Positions 1-7,448 of a stretch of DNA of 64,000 nt are shown in pieces. Source of the stretch: Pseudactinotalea terrae (lineage in GTDB: Bacteria > Actinomycetota > Actinomycetes > Actinomycetales > Beutenbergiaceae); the NCBI RefSeq assembly GCF_009733845.1, contig NZ_WNXZ01000007.1, forward strand, positions 62,001 to 126,000, in the 5' to 3' direction. The position numbers were made by a program, and so were the translations under genes. The notes under the pieces are model-generated. The model did no database searches. It was not told the DNA's origin and worked only from the letters and a program-made list of their open reading frames with translations. Position 1 is the first letter of the stretch. Every line of letters begins with the position of its first letter.

Positions 1-530
1 AGCTCGCTGTGCTCTCGCTCCATGTACTTCGCAGCATCTATGGGTCGCACGTAGTCGACCAGCTTGGCGAAGAAGAGCAGTTCGAAGGCCATGGACTCGA
101 ACCAGTCGACGTCCTGGGTGAAACCGCTTAGTAGGCGAACACCTAGCGATTGACGAATTTGTTTCGCAAAGTCGTTCCCGCCGTCGAGCACCGCACATGA
201 ACCCAAGTGGAGGCACTTGGCTGTGAGGTCTACCCCTTGAAGCTCACCTCCAAGATCGACCATGGAGATCTTCTTCCGTCCGGTGTAGACCGCACCAGGC
301 GACCCGTGCAGCGCCAGGTAGCCGATTCCGTAACTATCATGCTGCTTCTGTCCCCAGCGCCGGAGTGCCTTGACCAGATCCTCCGGACCATTGACTTGCT
401 GTCGCGCGGCGTCCGCAACCTTGGCCGCCCTCATTGCGTCGAGGATCGGGCTGACCGACCGTACGTCCGTGACCCGAGCGGACCATTGGCCCTCCATTGC
501 CCAGATCCCAGGCTTCCTCCGCCTTGCCAT
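1..530 (-). CDS. caspase/CHAT-like hypothetical protein (C-terminus beyond window)
   Basis: An uninterrupted minus-strand frame runs from an ATG at 530 off the left edge (about 176 codons visible). A GGAGAGAG ribosome-binding site sits just upstream of the ATG. Around residues 68-77 it reads GYLALHGSPG and around 105-114 KCLHLGSCAV. A hydrophobic strand ending in His-Gly followed about 35 residues later by a strand ending in Gly-Ser-Cys is the layout of clan CD (caspase/CHAT) peptidases, so H75 and C112 are a candidate dyad. The pattern also recalls the uncharacterised DUF6642 family. It lies 40 nt downstream of a small acidic protein gene and a DUF6308-like gene on the same strand, so it is probably the third gene of an operon. 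The frame is certain; the peptidase fold is inference. Confidence 0.7.
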   Translation of the reverse strand, partial: MARRRKPGIWAMEGQWSARVTDVRSVSPILDAMRAAKVADAARQQVNGPEDLVKALRRWGQKQHDSYGIGYLALHGSPGAVYTGRKKISMVDLGGELQGVDLTAKCLHLGSCAVLDGGNDFAKQIRQSLGVRLLSGFTQDVDWFESMAFELLFFAKLVDYVRPIDAAKYMEREHSE

Positions 531-570
531 GACTCTCTCCTTCGCTAGCCCGAGCTTGCCGGCCTGCAGG

Positions 571-900
571 CTATCCACTTGCTGGCTCAGGCGCTCCGCG
601 ATCGAGCAAGCCGTGGCGAACCGCCTGCCCAGTTGTCATGAGCACCAGCGTGTAGCTCGCCTCGATGTAGTCGTCATCTTCACGGTAGTGCGGAGATTCG
701 AGATCCTCGGCCGCCTCCTCCAGGGTCTCCTGGGAGATGAAGTCCAGCAGTACGACGCGTTGCCCATTCAACGAACCGACGTAGGGCTCAATCGCTCCGC
801 CGAGCTGGAGATCCGCGCGGAAGTTGCTGACCAGTTGCTCCTCGTCAGCTGTGAGCCAGTTGCCCGTAGCCTCGACACGATCTTCCCCATGGTCATACAT
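571..900 (-). CDS. small acidic hypothetical protein
   Basis: A 109-residue acidic protein of unknown function. The frame stays open upstream to 1119, but I place the start at the ATG at 900, because that codon overlaps the stop of the DUF6308-like gene by 8 nt (ATGTATGA). That suggests translational coupling. The middle reads like a compact alpha/beta domain (GQRVVLLDFISQETLEEAAE) followed by an acidic stretch (HYREDDDYIEASY). I recognise no catalytic motif, membrane segment or signal peptide. Its position between two uncharacterised partners suggests an accessory or inhibitory subunit of that operon, which is inference only. Confidence 0.65.
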   Translation of the reverse strand: MYDHGEDRVEATGNWLTADEEQLVSNFRADLQLGGAIEPYVGSLNGQRVVLLDFISQETLEEAAEDLESPHYREDDDYIEASYTLVLMTTGQAVRHGLLDRGAPEPASG

Positions 901-1645
901 CCTCGTCGTTGATGTCGACCGTCTCCCCTGCATCGACGTCACTTCCTGCATCCGTACCGTCCATCCAAATGACGACGTCGAGCACTCGAAGCAGCGAGAG
1001 GTTCTGGTCAAGTCCGGCTCGTCGGCGAAGGTCACGGAGACGCTCGGCGAGCGGCCGGTCGTCAAGCGCGGGGTGGGGCGCACTACCGAACTGCGCACAG
1101 AGGAACGCCCAGTAGCCAAGGGAGCCGTCCGCGCCGTACTCGCGACCTATGACAGAGTCATAGATCGGGAACAGGTGCGGTCGTTTGCGCGCAAGAAGTT
1201 TGCTAGTCCGGACCGGTCCGAAGCTCTGAGCTCGACGCATACGCTGCGGAGCGGCGGCGCCGGCTTTCCGCACCGAAGTCCATAAGCGCGACGCTGCTCC
1301 GTCGCGCTCGGTGAGCAAGGTGCGGCCCTCCTCGTTCTCGATCGTTGCGCTATGGGGTATCTGCCGCAGCAGGTCGCTGATCTCGTCGGCGAGTGGCCTC
1401 ATGAGGATCTCCCGGGCCGCAAATCCGCCGACCGAGACGGACAGCATCGCTAGCGCAAGCAGATCATCGGCAGTGATGCGATCCGCGACCTCGGGCCGAT
1501 CACCCCCACCGCCGAGCCGCTCGAAGCTCGCACCCGCGTAGTTGCCCTCTCGGAAGTAGGTGATTAGGTGCTGGACCGCTCTATCCTCGGATTCTGGCGT
1601 CAGGATCCTCGGAATGGTGCTACCCCACTGTTTGGTTTTCGCCAT
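893..1645 (-). CDS. DUF6308-like protein
   Basis: A 250-residue protein of the type annotated as DUF6308 in actinobacteria (from memory). The conserved-looking core is TSKLLARKRPHLFPIYDSVI around residues 146-165, followed by a Trp/Phe-rich helix and RLRDLRRRAG. No enzymatic motif is recognisable; the C-terminus is acidic (DVDAGETVDINDEDV). The start is the ATG at 1645. It is the first gene of a three-gene minus-strand set and overlaps the next gene by 8 nt. The function of the family is not known to me; operon mates point to an accessory or defence role (inference). Confidence 0.75.
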   Translation of the reverse strand: MAKTKQWGSTIPRILTPESEDRAVQHLITYFREGNYAGASFERLGGGGDRPEVADRITADDLLALAMLSVSVGGFAAREILMRPLADEISDLLRQIPHSATIENEEGRTLLTERDGAASRLWTSVRKAGAAAPQRMRRAQSFGPVRTSKLLARKRPHLFPIYDSVIGREYGADGSLGYWAFLCAQFGSAPHPALDDRPLAERLRDLRRRAGLDQNLSLLRVLDVVIWMDGTDAGSDVDAGETVDINDEDV

Positions 1646-1835
1646 GCTCCATCCTGGCGGTCGATCAGCGCTGCGTCTTCCATTTACCCGGAAAGGTGCA
1701 TCGGTACGGATGTCGGTCTTCGTGCGGCTGCCTCACTTGGTACGTGGGGGCGTCCTCCCGCGCGGACAGCCGCGACTGTGCACGCCCTGCTTCCACGATT
1801 GGATGCCATCGCCGGCGGGCCGACGATCGATGTGG

Positions 1836-2564
1836 TTAAGTTTCAGGTCCCCACGACAGGCCGTTCCTTGCGATCCGTACGTTCCTCCTCCGGATGAAGT
1901 GCATGCTCGCATCGCGATACGCGAGGTACTCCTCCGGAGTCCGCGGCAGCGGGTCCTGGCCGAACCGCGTGAAGGGAAGGTGGAAGCGCACGGCGGATCC
2001 GCCGTCGTCGGTCAGATCCTGCAGCAGGAAGAACTCGACGTAGCCGCGGAAGTCACCGAAGAGCTCGAAGAAGTCGCGATAGCGACTGAGCACCTCGCCG
2101 AGTGGCGTGTCTTCGTCTGCGAGGTAGAAGCGTCGGATGCACTCGAGCGTGAGGTCGAACCGATCACGGATGTCCGGATGGACGCCCCGCGCCATGTTGA
2201 TCGTGTGGCGCCCGTCGACCTTGTTGCTGGGGAAGATCAGCATGCCGCCGATCGTGTAGCCGAGAGTCCTGAACTCCTCGACATCGCGCGGATCGACCTT
2301 GGCAATCAGGTCTGCGGTCGAGCGCCAGGTCGCATAGCTGTGCGTGATCGAGTCGCTGCTGAGGAAGAACTCGCCCGCCTCCGAGAGGTGGTACAGGTAG
2401 GCCCACGGCGTCGTGGTGTCGAGCGTGAAGACCCTGCCATCGGGCAGCGGCTTGCTCCACAACAGCTGGTGATAGCGCCGAAGCGTCGGGCTGCTCTGGT
2501 CCGGGTCGGCCGTCGTGGCGTCGCGCCGGAAGTCGTAGGCGGTGTCAATCGGCCCTGATGCCAT
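1836..2564 (-). CDS. DUF6994-like protein
   Basis: A 242-residue soluble protein matching my recollection of DUF6994. Characteristic stretches are SPTLRRYHQLLWSKPLPDG near the N-terminus, GYTIGGMLIFPSNK in the middle, DRFDLTLECIRRFY, and DFRGYVEFFLLQDL toward the C-terminus. No membrane segment or signal peptide. I chose the ATG at 2564 because GGAGGA lies just upstream, though the spacing is short; an in-frame ATG at 2588 would add 8 residues. It is monocistronic and divergent from the hypothetical gene at 2633. Its biochemical role is unknown to me. Confidence 0.75.
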   Translation of the reverse strand: MASGPIDTAYDFRRDATTADPDQSSPTLRRYHQLLWSKPLPDGRVFTLDTTTPWAYLYHLSEAGEFFLSSDSITHSYATWRSTADLIAKVDPRDVEEFRTLGYTIGGMLIFPSNKVDGRHTINMARGVHPDIRDRFDLTLECIRRFYLADEDTPLGEVLSRYRDFFELFGDFRGYVEFFLLQDLTDDGGSAVRFHLPFTRFGQDPLPRTPEEYLAYRDASMHFIRRRNVRIARNGLSWGPET

Positions 2565-2632
2565 AAGTCCTCCATGCCCAATCGCCATTCACTATGCAAC
2601 ACGTCCGGCCGCGCGGGGCCTACGCCAGCGTC

Positions 2633-3133
2633 ATGTCGGTGCGGGCACCTACCGTCTGGCAGGTGCAAACACTAGTCCTGCGCGATGGATCAGTGATCGG
2701 GCCACCACCGCTTCAACTCGGCTCTGGGCTCGGCCCCGAGGTTGTGGATCCGGTCGCTCGCGCCCTCACTCAAGCGCTCTTCGACGGGGAGTCGCTGCTC
2801 GGCATCGTTCGGCTTGTCTCCGACGGCGAATGGGAGCTGCTCTGGGTCGCTTCGGAGCACCACCTCTCTCGTGTCGCCTTTGGTCCGACGCGTGAGGACG
2901 CCCGGATCGTCAGTGTCGGATACGAGCACCTGAGCGCTGGCATCGTTGACCTGACGCTGACCTCGGGGGAACGGATCCTCCTTGGTGAACCGGAAGATCC
3001 CACGGACTTCGAGGACCACCGCGGTGTTCAGCTCACCTACTTCATGCGCCTTCCGGCGGGCTCAGACGGCCACCGGGTCTTCGTCGATCCCGAACCGGTC
3101 GGCTCGTACCGCTGGGCACTCTCCCGAAACTGA
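2633..3133 (+). CDS. hypothetical protein
   Basis: A 166-residue hypothetical protein. The plus frame has sensible composition: alternating hydrophobic and polar strands (SVGYEHLSAGIVDLTLTSG) and few rare residues, unlike the Arg/Ser-rich shadow frames on the other strand. The preferred start is the ATG at 2633; an upstream in-frame ATG at 2594 would add 13 Arg/Pro-rich residues and is less likely. It looks like a small all-beta cytoplasmic protein, with FEDHRGVQLTYFMRLP toward the C-terminus. No family recognised. It may share a divergent promoter region with the DUF6994-like gene. Confidence 0.55.
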   Translation: MSVRAPTVWQVQTLVLRDGSVIGPPPLQLGSGLGPEVVDPVARALTQALFDGESLLGIVRLVSDGEWELLWVASEHHLSRVAFGPTREDARIVSVGYEHLSAGIVDLTLTSGERILLGEPEDPTDFEDHRGVQLTYFMRLPAGSDGHRVFVDPEPVGSYRWALSRN

Positions 3134-3411
3134 ACAACGCAGCGCGTCCCAGTGCGCCGACCTCAGCGTGGTTCGTCAGGTCGAGGTCGAAAGCGGCGGA
3201 CACCGCGTTGCCCGCCAAGCCCCGCAATGCGCCGTACTTCTCACCGAGCCCGCCGACCTCGAATACTGGTGGCCGCCCGCGAAACCGGACCCCGACGCCA
3301 CCCATTGGTGATTCGCCGAGCCAGCACCACAGGCGGGACCGAAGCAGGCTGGTGCAAGACCGACGGCAGGGCGGCTGCGGGAACGTCGGAGCGCGCTGCC
3401 ATGATCAGGAC

Positions 3412-4224
3412 ATGGCCAACTGGCAACCACTGCGCGACCGGCTCGAGGGCGTCCAGGGCTCCATCACCCTCGGCTGGGACGAGATCGACCGACTGGTCGG
3501 TGGGCTACCGCCGTCGGCGTTCGAACACACAGCCTTCTGGGGTGGTTCTCGGCCCGCGTGGGCAGGATTCCGGACACGTGAAGTCCGCGTGGGGGGCGAG
3601 GTCACCTTTGTGCGCACGCCACCGACTCCCGGTGGCGCCACAACCGACGACCGCCGTAGCCCCGGTTCGTTCGCCGCTGCCAGTGAGATTCGCTGGGTGG
3701 GCACGCGCGAGGGCCAGGCCATATGGGCCGATGTCGCTCTCGCCGTGCTCATCGGCGTGGCGAGTCATTACGGCGGCGTCATCTCCTACTCGGATCTAGG
3801 AGAGCACGTTCAGGAGCGGTCAGGTCTTCGAACCCGAGTGCCCCTGCGCAACTGGATCGGCGGCATGCTGGCAGAGGTCGTCCATCGCTGCCACCGTGAA
3901 GGCCTACCGCCACTCACCTCGCTCGTTGTTCACAAGCATGACGGGCAGGTCGGTGTGGGCTATGACGAGGTCCTGACGGTGCAGGGAATCGCGCCAACAG
4001 ATGATCAGCTCGAGCGCGAAACCTACGCCGCCGAGGGCCGGCTCGCCTGCTACCGCCGCTGGGCCAACGATGTGCCGGCCAACGCCACGGCCACTTTGAC
4101 GGCGAAGTTCGAGCGCAGCGTGCAGTCGCGACGCCGCCGCTCGGCCACACCAGCACCTCCAGCTGTCTGCCCAACATGCTCGATCCAGCTACCCGCCTCC
4201 GGTGTGTGCGACGACTGCAGCTGA
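3412..4224 (+). CDS. DUF7662-like domain protein with C-terminal zinc ribbon
   Basis: A 270-residue protein in three parts. Residues 1-70 (PLRDRLEGVQGSITLGWDEI, then LPPSAFEHTAFWGG) resemble the small DUF7662 domain often found alone or fused in actinobacterial genes. Residues 100-190 carry a helical module (GGVISYSDLGEHVQERSGLR, then NWIGGMLAEVV, then EGLPPLTSLVV) that looks like a winged-helix-type fold. The C-terminus ends in a CxxC-x9-CxxC zinc ribbon (CPTCSIQLPASGVCDDCS). The last two parts are clearly paralogous to the gene at 33826-34380. The start at 3412 is chosen because domain homology begins there. A nucleic-acid-related role is inferred from the ribbon. Confidence 0.75.
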   Translation: MANWQPLRDRLEGVQGSITLGWDEIDRLVGGLPPSAFEHTAFWGGSRPAWAGFRTREVRVGGEVTFVRTPPTPGGATTDDRRSPGSFAAASEIRWVGTREGQAIWADVALAVLIGVASHYGGVISYSDLGEHVQERSGLRTRVPLRNWIGGMLAEVVHRCHREGLPPLTSLVVHKHDGQVGVGYDEVLTVQGIAPTDDQLERETYAAEGRLACYRRWANDVPANATATLTAKFERSVQSRRRRSATPAPPAVCPTCSIQLPASGVCDDCS

Positions 4225-4486
4225 CTGGCGGGGCGACAGTGGTGACGTTGCGGAAGCCGAGGCGGAGCCGCGGAGGTTCCGTTCGGCCGTAGATCGCCTT
4301 TGTCGGTCCCTTACTGGCTGAGACCACTGCGGCCAAGTATCGATGGTGCAGTCGCTGGAACATCGAGCGAAACCGACGTTCGGAGACTCTTCCCCTAGCG
4401 TTACTGACCAGCCGCATGCAGCGCTCGCATCCGCCGCCGAGCAGTACCTTTGGTCAACGCTTCATCCACCGCTCAGAGAGTCGACC

Positions 4487-4835
4487 ATGGATTACGAGAT
4501 CGAGCTGATCAGCGACGGAGGTCGGAGTTGTCGGTAACGCGGGCGACCCGGCCGACTTTGAGGCGTGGTACTCCGACTCCCTCTCGTCATCCCCGCAGCA
4601 GCGGGCCTGGGAGATTGCCCGGCGGCGCGTGGCTGCGCTGACAGAGGCCGATCCGCCGGCGTTCCCTGGTCTTGTTAACGGCGGTGCAACGCCGTTCGGG
4701 CATGAGGACAGCATCAGCGGGCCTCTGGAGTCCTTGACGGCGATCGCCGAGCGAATCGATCCCAAGACCGACGGATTCAGCCTCGAACGTGACGACGCCG
4801 CCATCGCGGCCACCTTTGGTGGTTTGTTCTCATGA
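4487..4835 (+). pseudogene. hypothetical protein gene with apparent frameshift
   Basis: The ATG at 4487 opens a frame reading MDYEIELISDGG, a beginning typical of small actinobacterial proteins, but it hits TAA at 4535-4537. The continuation is in another frame: from about 4518 an open stretch reads VGVVGNAGDPADFEAWYSDS and runs to TGA at 4833-4835, with no good start of its own before a GTG at 4629. Joining the two near 4516-4524 restores a protein of about 115 residues. Either this is a genuine frameshift, a sequencing error, or the gene starts internally at 4629 (68 residues). The stop overlaps the next gene's ATG. Confidence 0.5.
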
Positions 4836-5038
4836 GCGAAGCGATGATCGCCGACGAGGAGGAGGTGTACCGATGGTTCGCCGATGGCCGCGCATATCTG
4901 TTCATGGTCGATGCCTACGAGCGCCAGTACGGCCTGTCGGTGATGCCTTCGTTGTTCGGTGAGTATCGGCGTCGGCATGGTCTGACCCACGCTCAACCGG
5001 ACCAGTGGCTCGAGGACGTAGGAATCGAGACGACCTAG
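4832..5038 (+). CDS. small hypothetical protein
   Basis: A 68-residue protein whose ATG overlaps the stop of the preceding gene (ATGA), so the two were probably translated together. The sequence is helical and rich in Glu, Asp and Tyr (EEEVYRWFADGRAYLFMVDA), without membrane segments. It ends 78 nt before the HTH-MNT gene. It is unlike the antitoxin families I know; role unknown. Confidence 0.55.
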   Translation: MSEAMIADEEEVYRWFADGRAYLFMVDAYERQYGLSVMPSLFGEYRRRHGLTHAQPDQWLEDVGIETT

Positions 5039-5103
5039 AAGAACGCCGACGGGCCCGGGCGGGTGGGCCATCGAAGCGGCACGACCGATCAGGGCTAGCG
5101 CGA

Positions 5104-5115
5104 TATGATGATGAT
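5104..5115 (+). promoter_or_regulatory. -10 element implying a leaderless mntA-like transcript
   Basis: TATGAT at 5104-5109 is a near-consensus -10 hexamer ending 6 nt before the ATG of the HTH-MNT antitoxin. Transcription would start at or next to the start codon, so the mRNA would be leaderless. No Shine-Dalgarno sequence lies in the interval. Leaderless starts are common in actinobacteria. Confidence 0.5.
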
Positions 5116-5556
5116 ATGAACACGGTGCTCGCGCTGCGTCGTGAGGCGGGGCTCACTCAGGATGAGCTGGCAGCCCGTTCCGGTGTCGCCCAGCCGAACA
5201 TCGCGGCGTACGAGGCAGGGCGGAGGAAGCCGTCAGCAGCGATGCTCGCACGGCTGCGCCAGGCAGCCTCGCCCTTGCCGCGCGACGCTGTTGCTGCGAA
5301 ACGTGAGGCTCTCGTTGCCCTCGCGGAGAAGTTCCACTTCGAGAACGTACGGATCTTCGGCTCGGTCCGTCATAGAGCGGACACCCCTCGAAGCGATGTG
5401 GACCTGCTGCTCCACGTGCCATCGGGGACCGGTCTGATGACGATCGCAGCATTTGCGCTTGAAGCCGAGGAGCTCCTTGGTGTGAAGGTCGACATCGTCA
5501 CCGAGGGCGGACTGCGGACAGACCATCCGATCCTCCGTGATGCGGTTGCTCTGTGA
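5116..5556 (+). CDS. HTH-XRE / MNT nucleotidyltransferase antitoxin
   Basis: A 146-residue fusion. Residues 1-48 form an XRE helix-turn-helix (LRREAGLTQDELAARSGVAQ). Residues 60-146 form a minimal nucleotidyltransferase with the GSX10DXD signature (GS at 82-83, D94, D96; SDVDLLLHV). In MntA-type antitoxins this domain AMPylates tyrosine(s) of the HEPN toxin and so neutralises it. Here the built-in HTH probably also represses the operon. The downstream HEPN gene starts on a GTG overlapping this stop (GTGA), as expected for a coupled type VII pair. The N-terminal extension back to 5005 is rejected because the HTH begins at 5116. All catalytic residues look present. Confidence 0.88.
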   Translation: MNTVLALRREAGLTQDELAARSGVAQPNIAAYEAGRRKPSAAMLARLRQAASPLPRDAVAAKREALVALAEKFHFENVRIFGSVRHRADTPRSDVDLLLHVPSGTGLMTIAAFALEAEELLGVKVDIVTEGGLRTDHPILRDAVAL

Positions 5557-5960
5557 GCGAGGACGCCGCAGCCGCCATCGCCGTTGGGCGCTCCTACGGA
5601 GCCAAGACGCTGGAAGCGCTCCACGAGATCGTGCGGATCACCGACCTGGGCATGCAGCTCGCATCACGCGGGCACGATTGGTACACCAACGACTCTGCGA
5701 ACGTCCCCGGACTCGCGGCAGAGGCTCTCATCACCAAGCTCGGCGAGAACGTCAGCCGCGTCAGCGCACCCTTCGAGGCCGACCACCCCACGGTGCCGTG
5801 GAAGGTGATCAAGGACATGCGGAACCGTCTCACCCACTACTACGAGGCGACCGACTACGACGTCGTCTGGTCGACGATCGCCTCCGACTTTCCGACGATC
5901 AACGCCATGGTTCGCCGCTTGCTGGGAGCGTCGTCGGACGATCACACGGCGAGCTCCTGA
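5553..5960 (+). CDS. HEPN-domain toxin (HepT-like)
   Basis: A 135-residue helical protein with the HEPN ribonuclease motif RX4HXY: R90, H95 and Y97 in RNRLTHYY. In HepT toxins R and H cut RNA, and the tyrosine is the residue AMPylated by the MNT antitoxin. It starts with GTG at 5553 inside the antitoxin stop codon. The length matches HepT homologues (130-150 residues). A decayed fragment of a close relative lies at 29658-29790, so this family has been duplicated or acquired more than once in this genome. The active site appears intact. Confidence 0.88.
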   Translation: MSEDAAAAIAVGRSYGAKTLEALHEIVRITDLGMQLASRGHDWYTNDSANVPGLAAEALITKLGENVSRVSAPFEADHPTVPWKVIKDMRNRLTHYYEATDYDVVWSTIASDFPTINAMVRRLLGASSDDHTASS

Positions 5961-6054
5961 CCTCGGGGGCAGTCGCCCGCTGCAGCCATTGGCGCGCCGG
6001 TGCGCCAGGTCTAGGCTGGAGCGCGAGCCGCTGACATCCCTCCCGGAGGTGCTC

Positions 6055-6864
6055 ATGACCGTGCAGGAAGCCAAGGACGTCGAGTTCCATCGACTGCACT
6101 CCTCCGGCACCTTCGTGATGCCGAACCCCTGGGACGCGGGCAGCGCGCGGGTGCTGCAGCAGCTGGGTTTCGTTGCACTGGCGACCACGAGCGCCGGCCT
6201 CGCATGGACGCTCGGCCGCGCGGACACCGGCGTGACCCGCGACCAGGCGCTCGAGCACCTCGAGACCGTGGCCGGCGCCGTCGAGGTCCCGGTGAACGCC
6301 GACTTCGAGGATGGCTACGCCGTCGAGCCCGACCAGGTCTACGACAACGTCCGCCTCGCGCTGGCGACCGGCATCGCCGGGATCTCCATCGAGGACTCCA
6401 CCCGGGGCGCCGCCGAGCCGCTCCACGGGTTCGAGCTGGCCGTCGACCGGGTCCGGGCCGCCCGTCGCGCGATCGACGACAGCGGCACCGGCGTGGTGCT
6501 CACCGCGCGAACCGAGGGCTTCGTCGTCGGGCGCCCCGACCTGGACGAGACCACGCGGCGGATCCGCGCCTTCGTCGAGGCCGGGGCAGACTGCCTCTAC
6601 GCACCCAGAATCGAGTCCGAGGACCAGATACAGGCGGTCGTGGCCGCGGCGTCACCGAAGCCGGTGAACCTGCTGATCAATGCGCCCTTCATGACCGTCG
6701 CGCGGGCCGCCGAGCTCGGGGTTCGGCGGATCAGCGTCGGAGGGACGCTGGCGCGTGCAGCCTGGCGCGGGATGCTCGACGCCGCTCGCGAGATCGGCGA
6801 CCAGGGCACCTTCACCGCGTTCACCGGGCTGCCCGACGTCGACGGGCTGTTCCGGCAGTCCTGA
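6055..6864 (+). CDS. isocitrate lyase / PEP mutase superfamily enzyme
   Basis: A 269-residue TIM-barrel enzyme of the PEP-mutase/isocitrate-lyase superfamily. Visible hallmarks are MPNPWDAGSARVL near the N-terminus, VNADFEDGY (Mg-binding Asp/Glu loop), GISIEDST, VLTARTEGFVVGR and GADCLYAP, all in the usual order. The lyase-signature cysteine loop (KKCGH) is absent, as in the short uncharacterised branch, so the substrate cannot be named; C-C or P-C bond chemistry on a 2-oxo acid is expected. The start at 6055 is supported by GGAGGTGCTC just upstream. It follows the HEPN gene by about 95 nt and appears monocistronic. Confidence 0.85.
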   Translation: MTVQEAKDVEFHRLHSSGTFVMPNPWDAGSARVLQQLGFVALATTSAGLAWTLGRADTGVTRDQALEHLETVAGAVEVPVNADFEDGYAVEPDQVYDNVRLALATGIAGISIEDSTRGAAEPLHGFELAVDRVRAARRAIDDSGTGVVLTARTEGFVVGRPDLDETTRRIRAFVEAGADCLYAPRIESEDQIQAVVAAASPKPVNLLINAPFMTVARAAELGVRRISVGGTLARAAWRGMLDAAREIGDQGTFTAFTGLPDVDGLFRQS

Positions 6865-6887
6865 CTCATCTACCGTGCGAGCGGAAC

Positions 6888-7174
6888 GAGAATGGTGCAG
6901 ACCTGCCACCATGGCTCGATGTCGGACGACTCGAGCACCGCGCAGCAGCTCACCGAGTCCGGGCACCACATCGTCATCAACGGCCGCCGGTGGCGAGCCA
7001 CGGACCCGTCAATCCCTGCCTCACTCCGCGACGAGCTCGTCTCAGCCCTGATGGCCGCACGCCGAGCGGTCCGGAGCGACGAGAGCGCGCGACCCGCCGT
7101 CCACGACGCGAAGGTGGCGCTCGGCGAGCGCGGCGAGCCCTGGTGGGAGCCGACCACGCCGGAGGGCCGGGTGG
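6888..7174. repeat. direct repeat copy 1 (~290 bp)
   Basis: Near-identical (over 90 percent by eye) to 8800-9085 and in the same orientation. It covers the short gene beginning at 6919 and about 30 nt upstream. The two copies bracket the paralogous gene pair at 7449-8713. Confidence 0.8.
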
Positions 7175-7218
7175 ATTGCGTCCACCACGCCGACCTGACG
7201 GCCGGGAGTGGCTCATGA
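6919..7218 (+). CDS. small actinobacterial conserved protein, truncated copy
   Basis: The 99-residue product contains ESGHHIVINGRRWRATDPSI followed by LRDELVSALMAARRAVR and VHDAKVALGERGEPWWEPTT. I know this module as a small actinobacterial protein that is sometimes fused to a DUF3253 domain and mislabelled biopolymer transporter Tol. The last ~16 residues (DCVHHADLTAGSGS) do not continue the family, so the reading frame leaves homology at about 7174, exactly where the direct repeat ends. It is probably a truncated duplicate of the gene at 8830. Start at ATG 6919 by homology between the copies. Confidence 0.55.
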   Translation: MSDDSSTAQQLTESGHHIVINGRRWRATDPSIPASLRDELVSALMAARRAVRSDESARPAVHDAKVALGERGEPWWEPTTPEGRVDCVHHADLTAGSGS

Positions 7219-7448
7219 CGCGGCCGTGGGGACGAGCGATACCCAACGCCGGATACCGTCGAGCTCCTGTCGGCGGCGCCCGGAGTACATGAAGCGTTGG
7301 GCTGAAGCCATCAGCACGAGCTCAAGGATCGATGCCGCAACCTGCCGCCACCACCAGGGTTTTCCACAAGCTGTCGTCGCGTCCGACTTATCCACAGATC
7401 CGCCCGACCTGGTAGCGCACCAGCGCGGCCGCACCCGACGCTCGTGGC
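7219..7448. other. intergenic, no gene seen
   Basis: I see no supported gene here. It contains a TTATCCACAG-like stretch at 7389-7398 that resembles a single DnaA box and is probably chance. Confidence 0.5.

Noticed and set aside
6204-7292. A 362-codon plus frame overlapping the PEP-mutase-like gene
   Set aside because: Arg-rich shadow in the second frame; the enzyme frame has all family motifs.
7389-7398. TTATCCACAG, a DnaA-box-like 10-mer
   Set aside because: A single site with no cluster, no AT-rich region and no dnaA/dnaN genes nearby; an origin is not supported.
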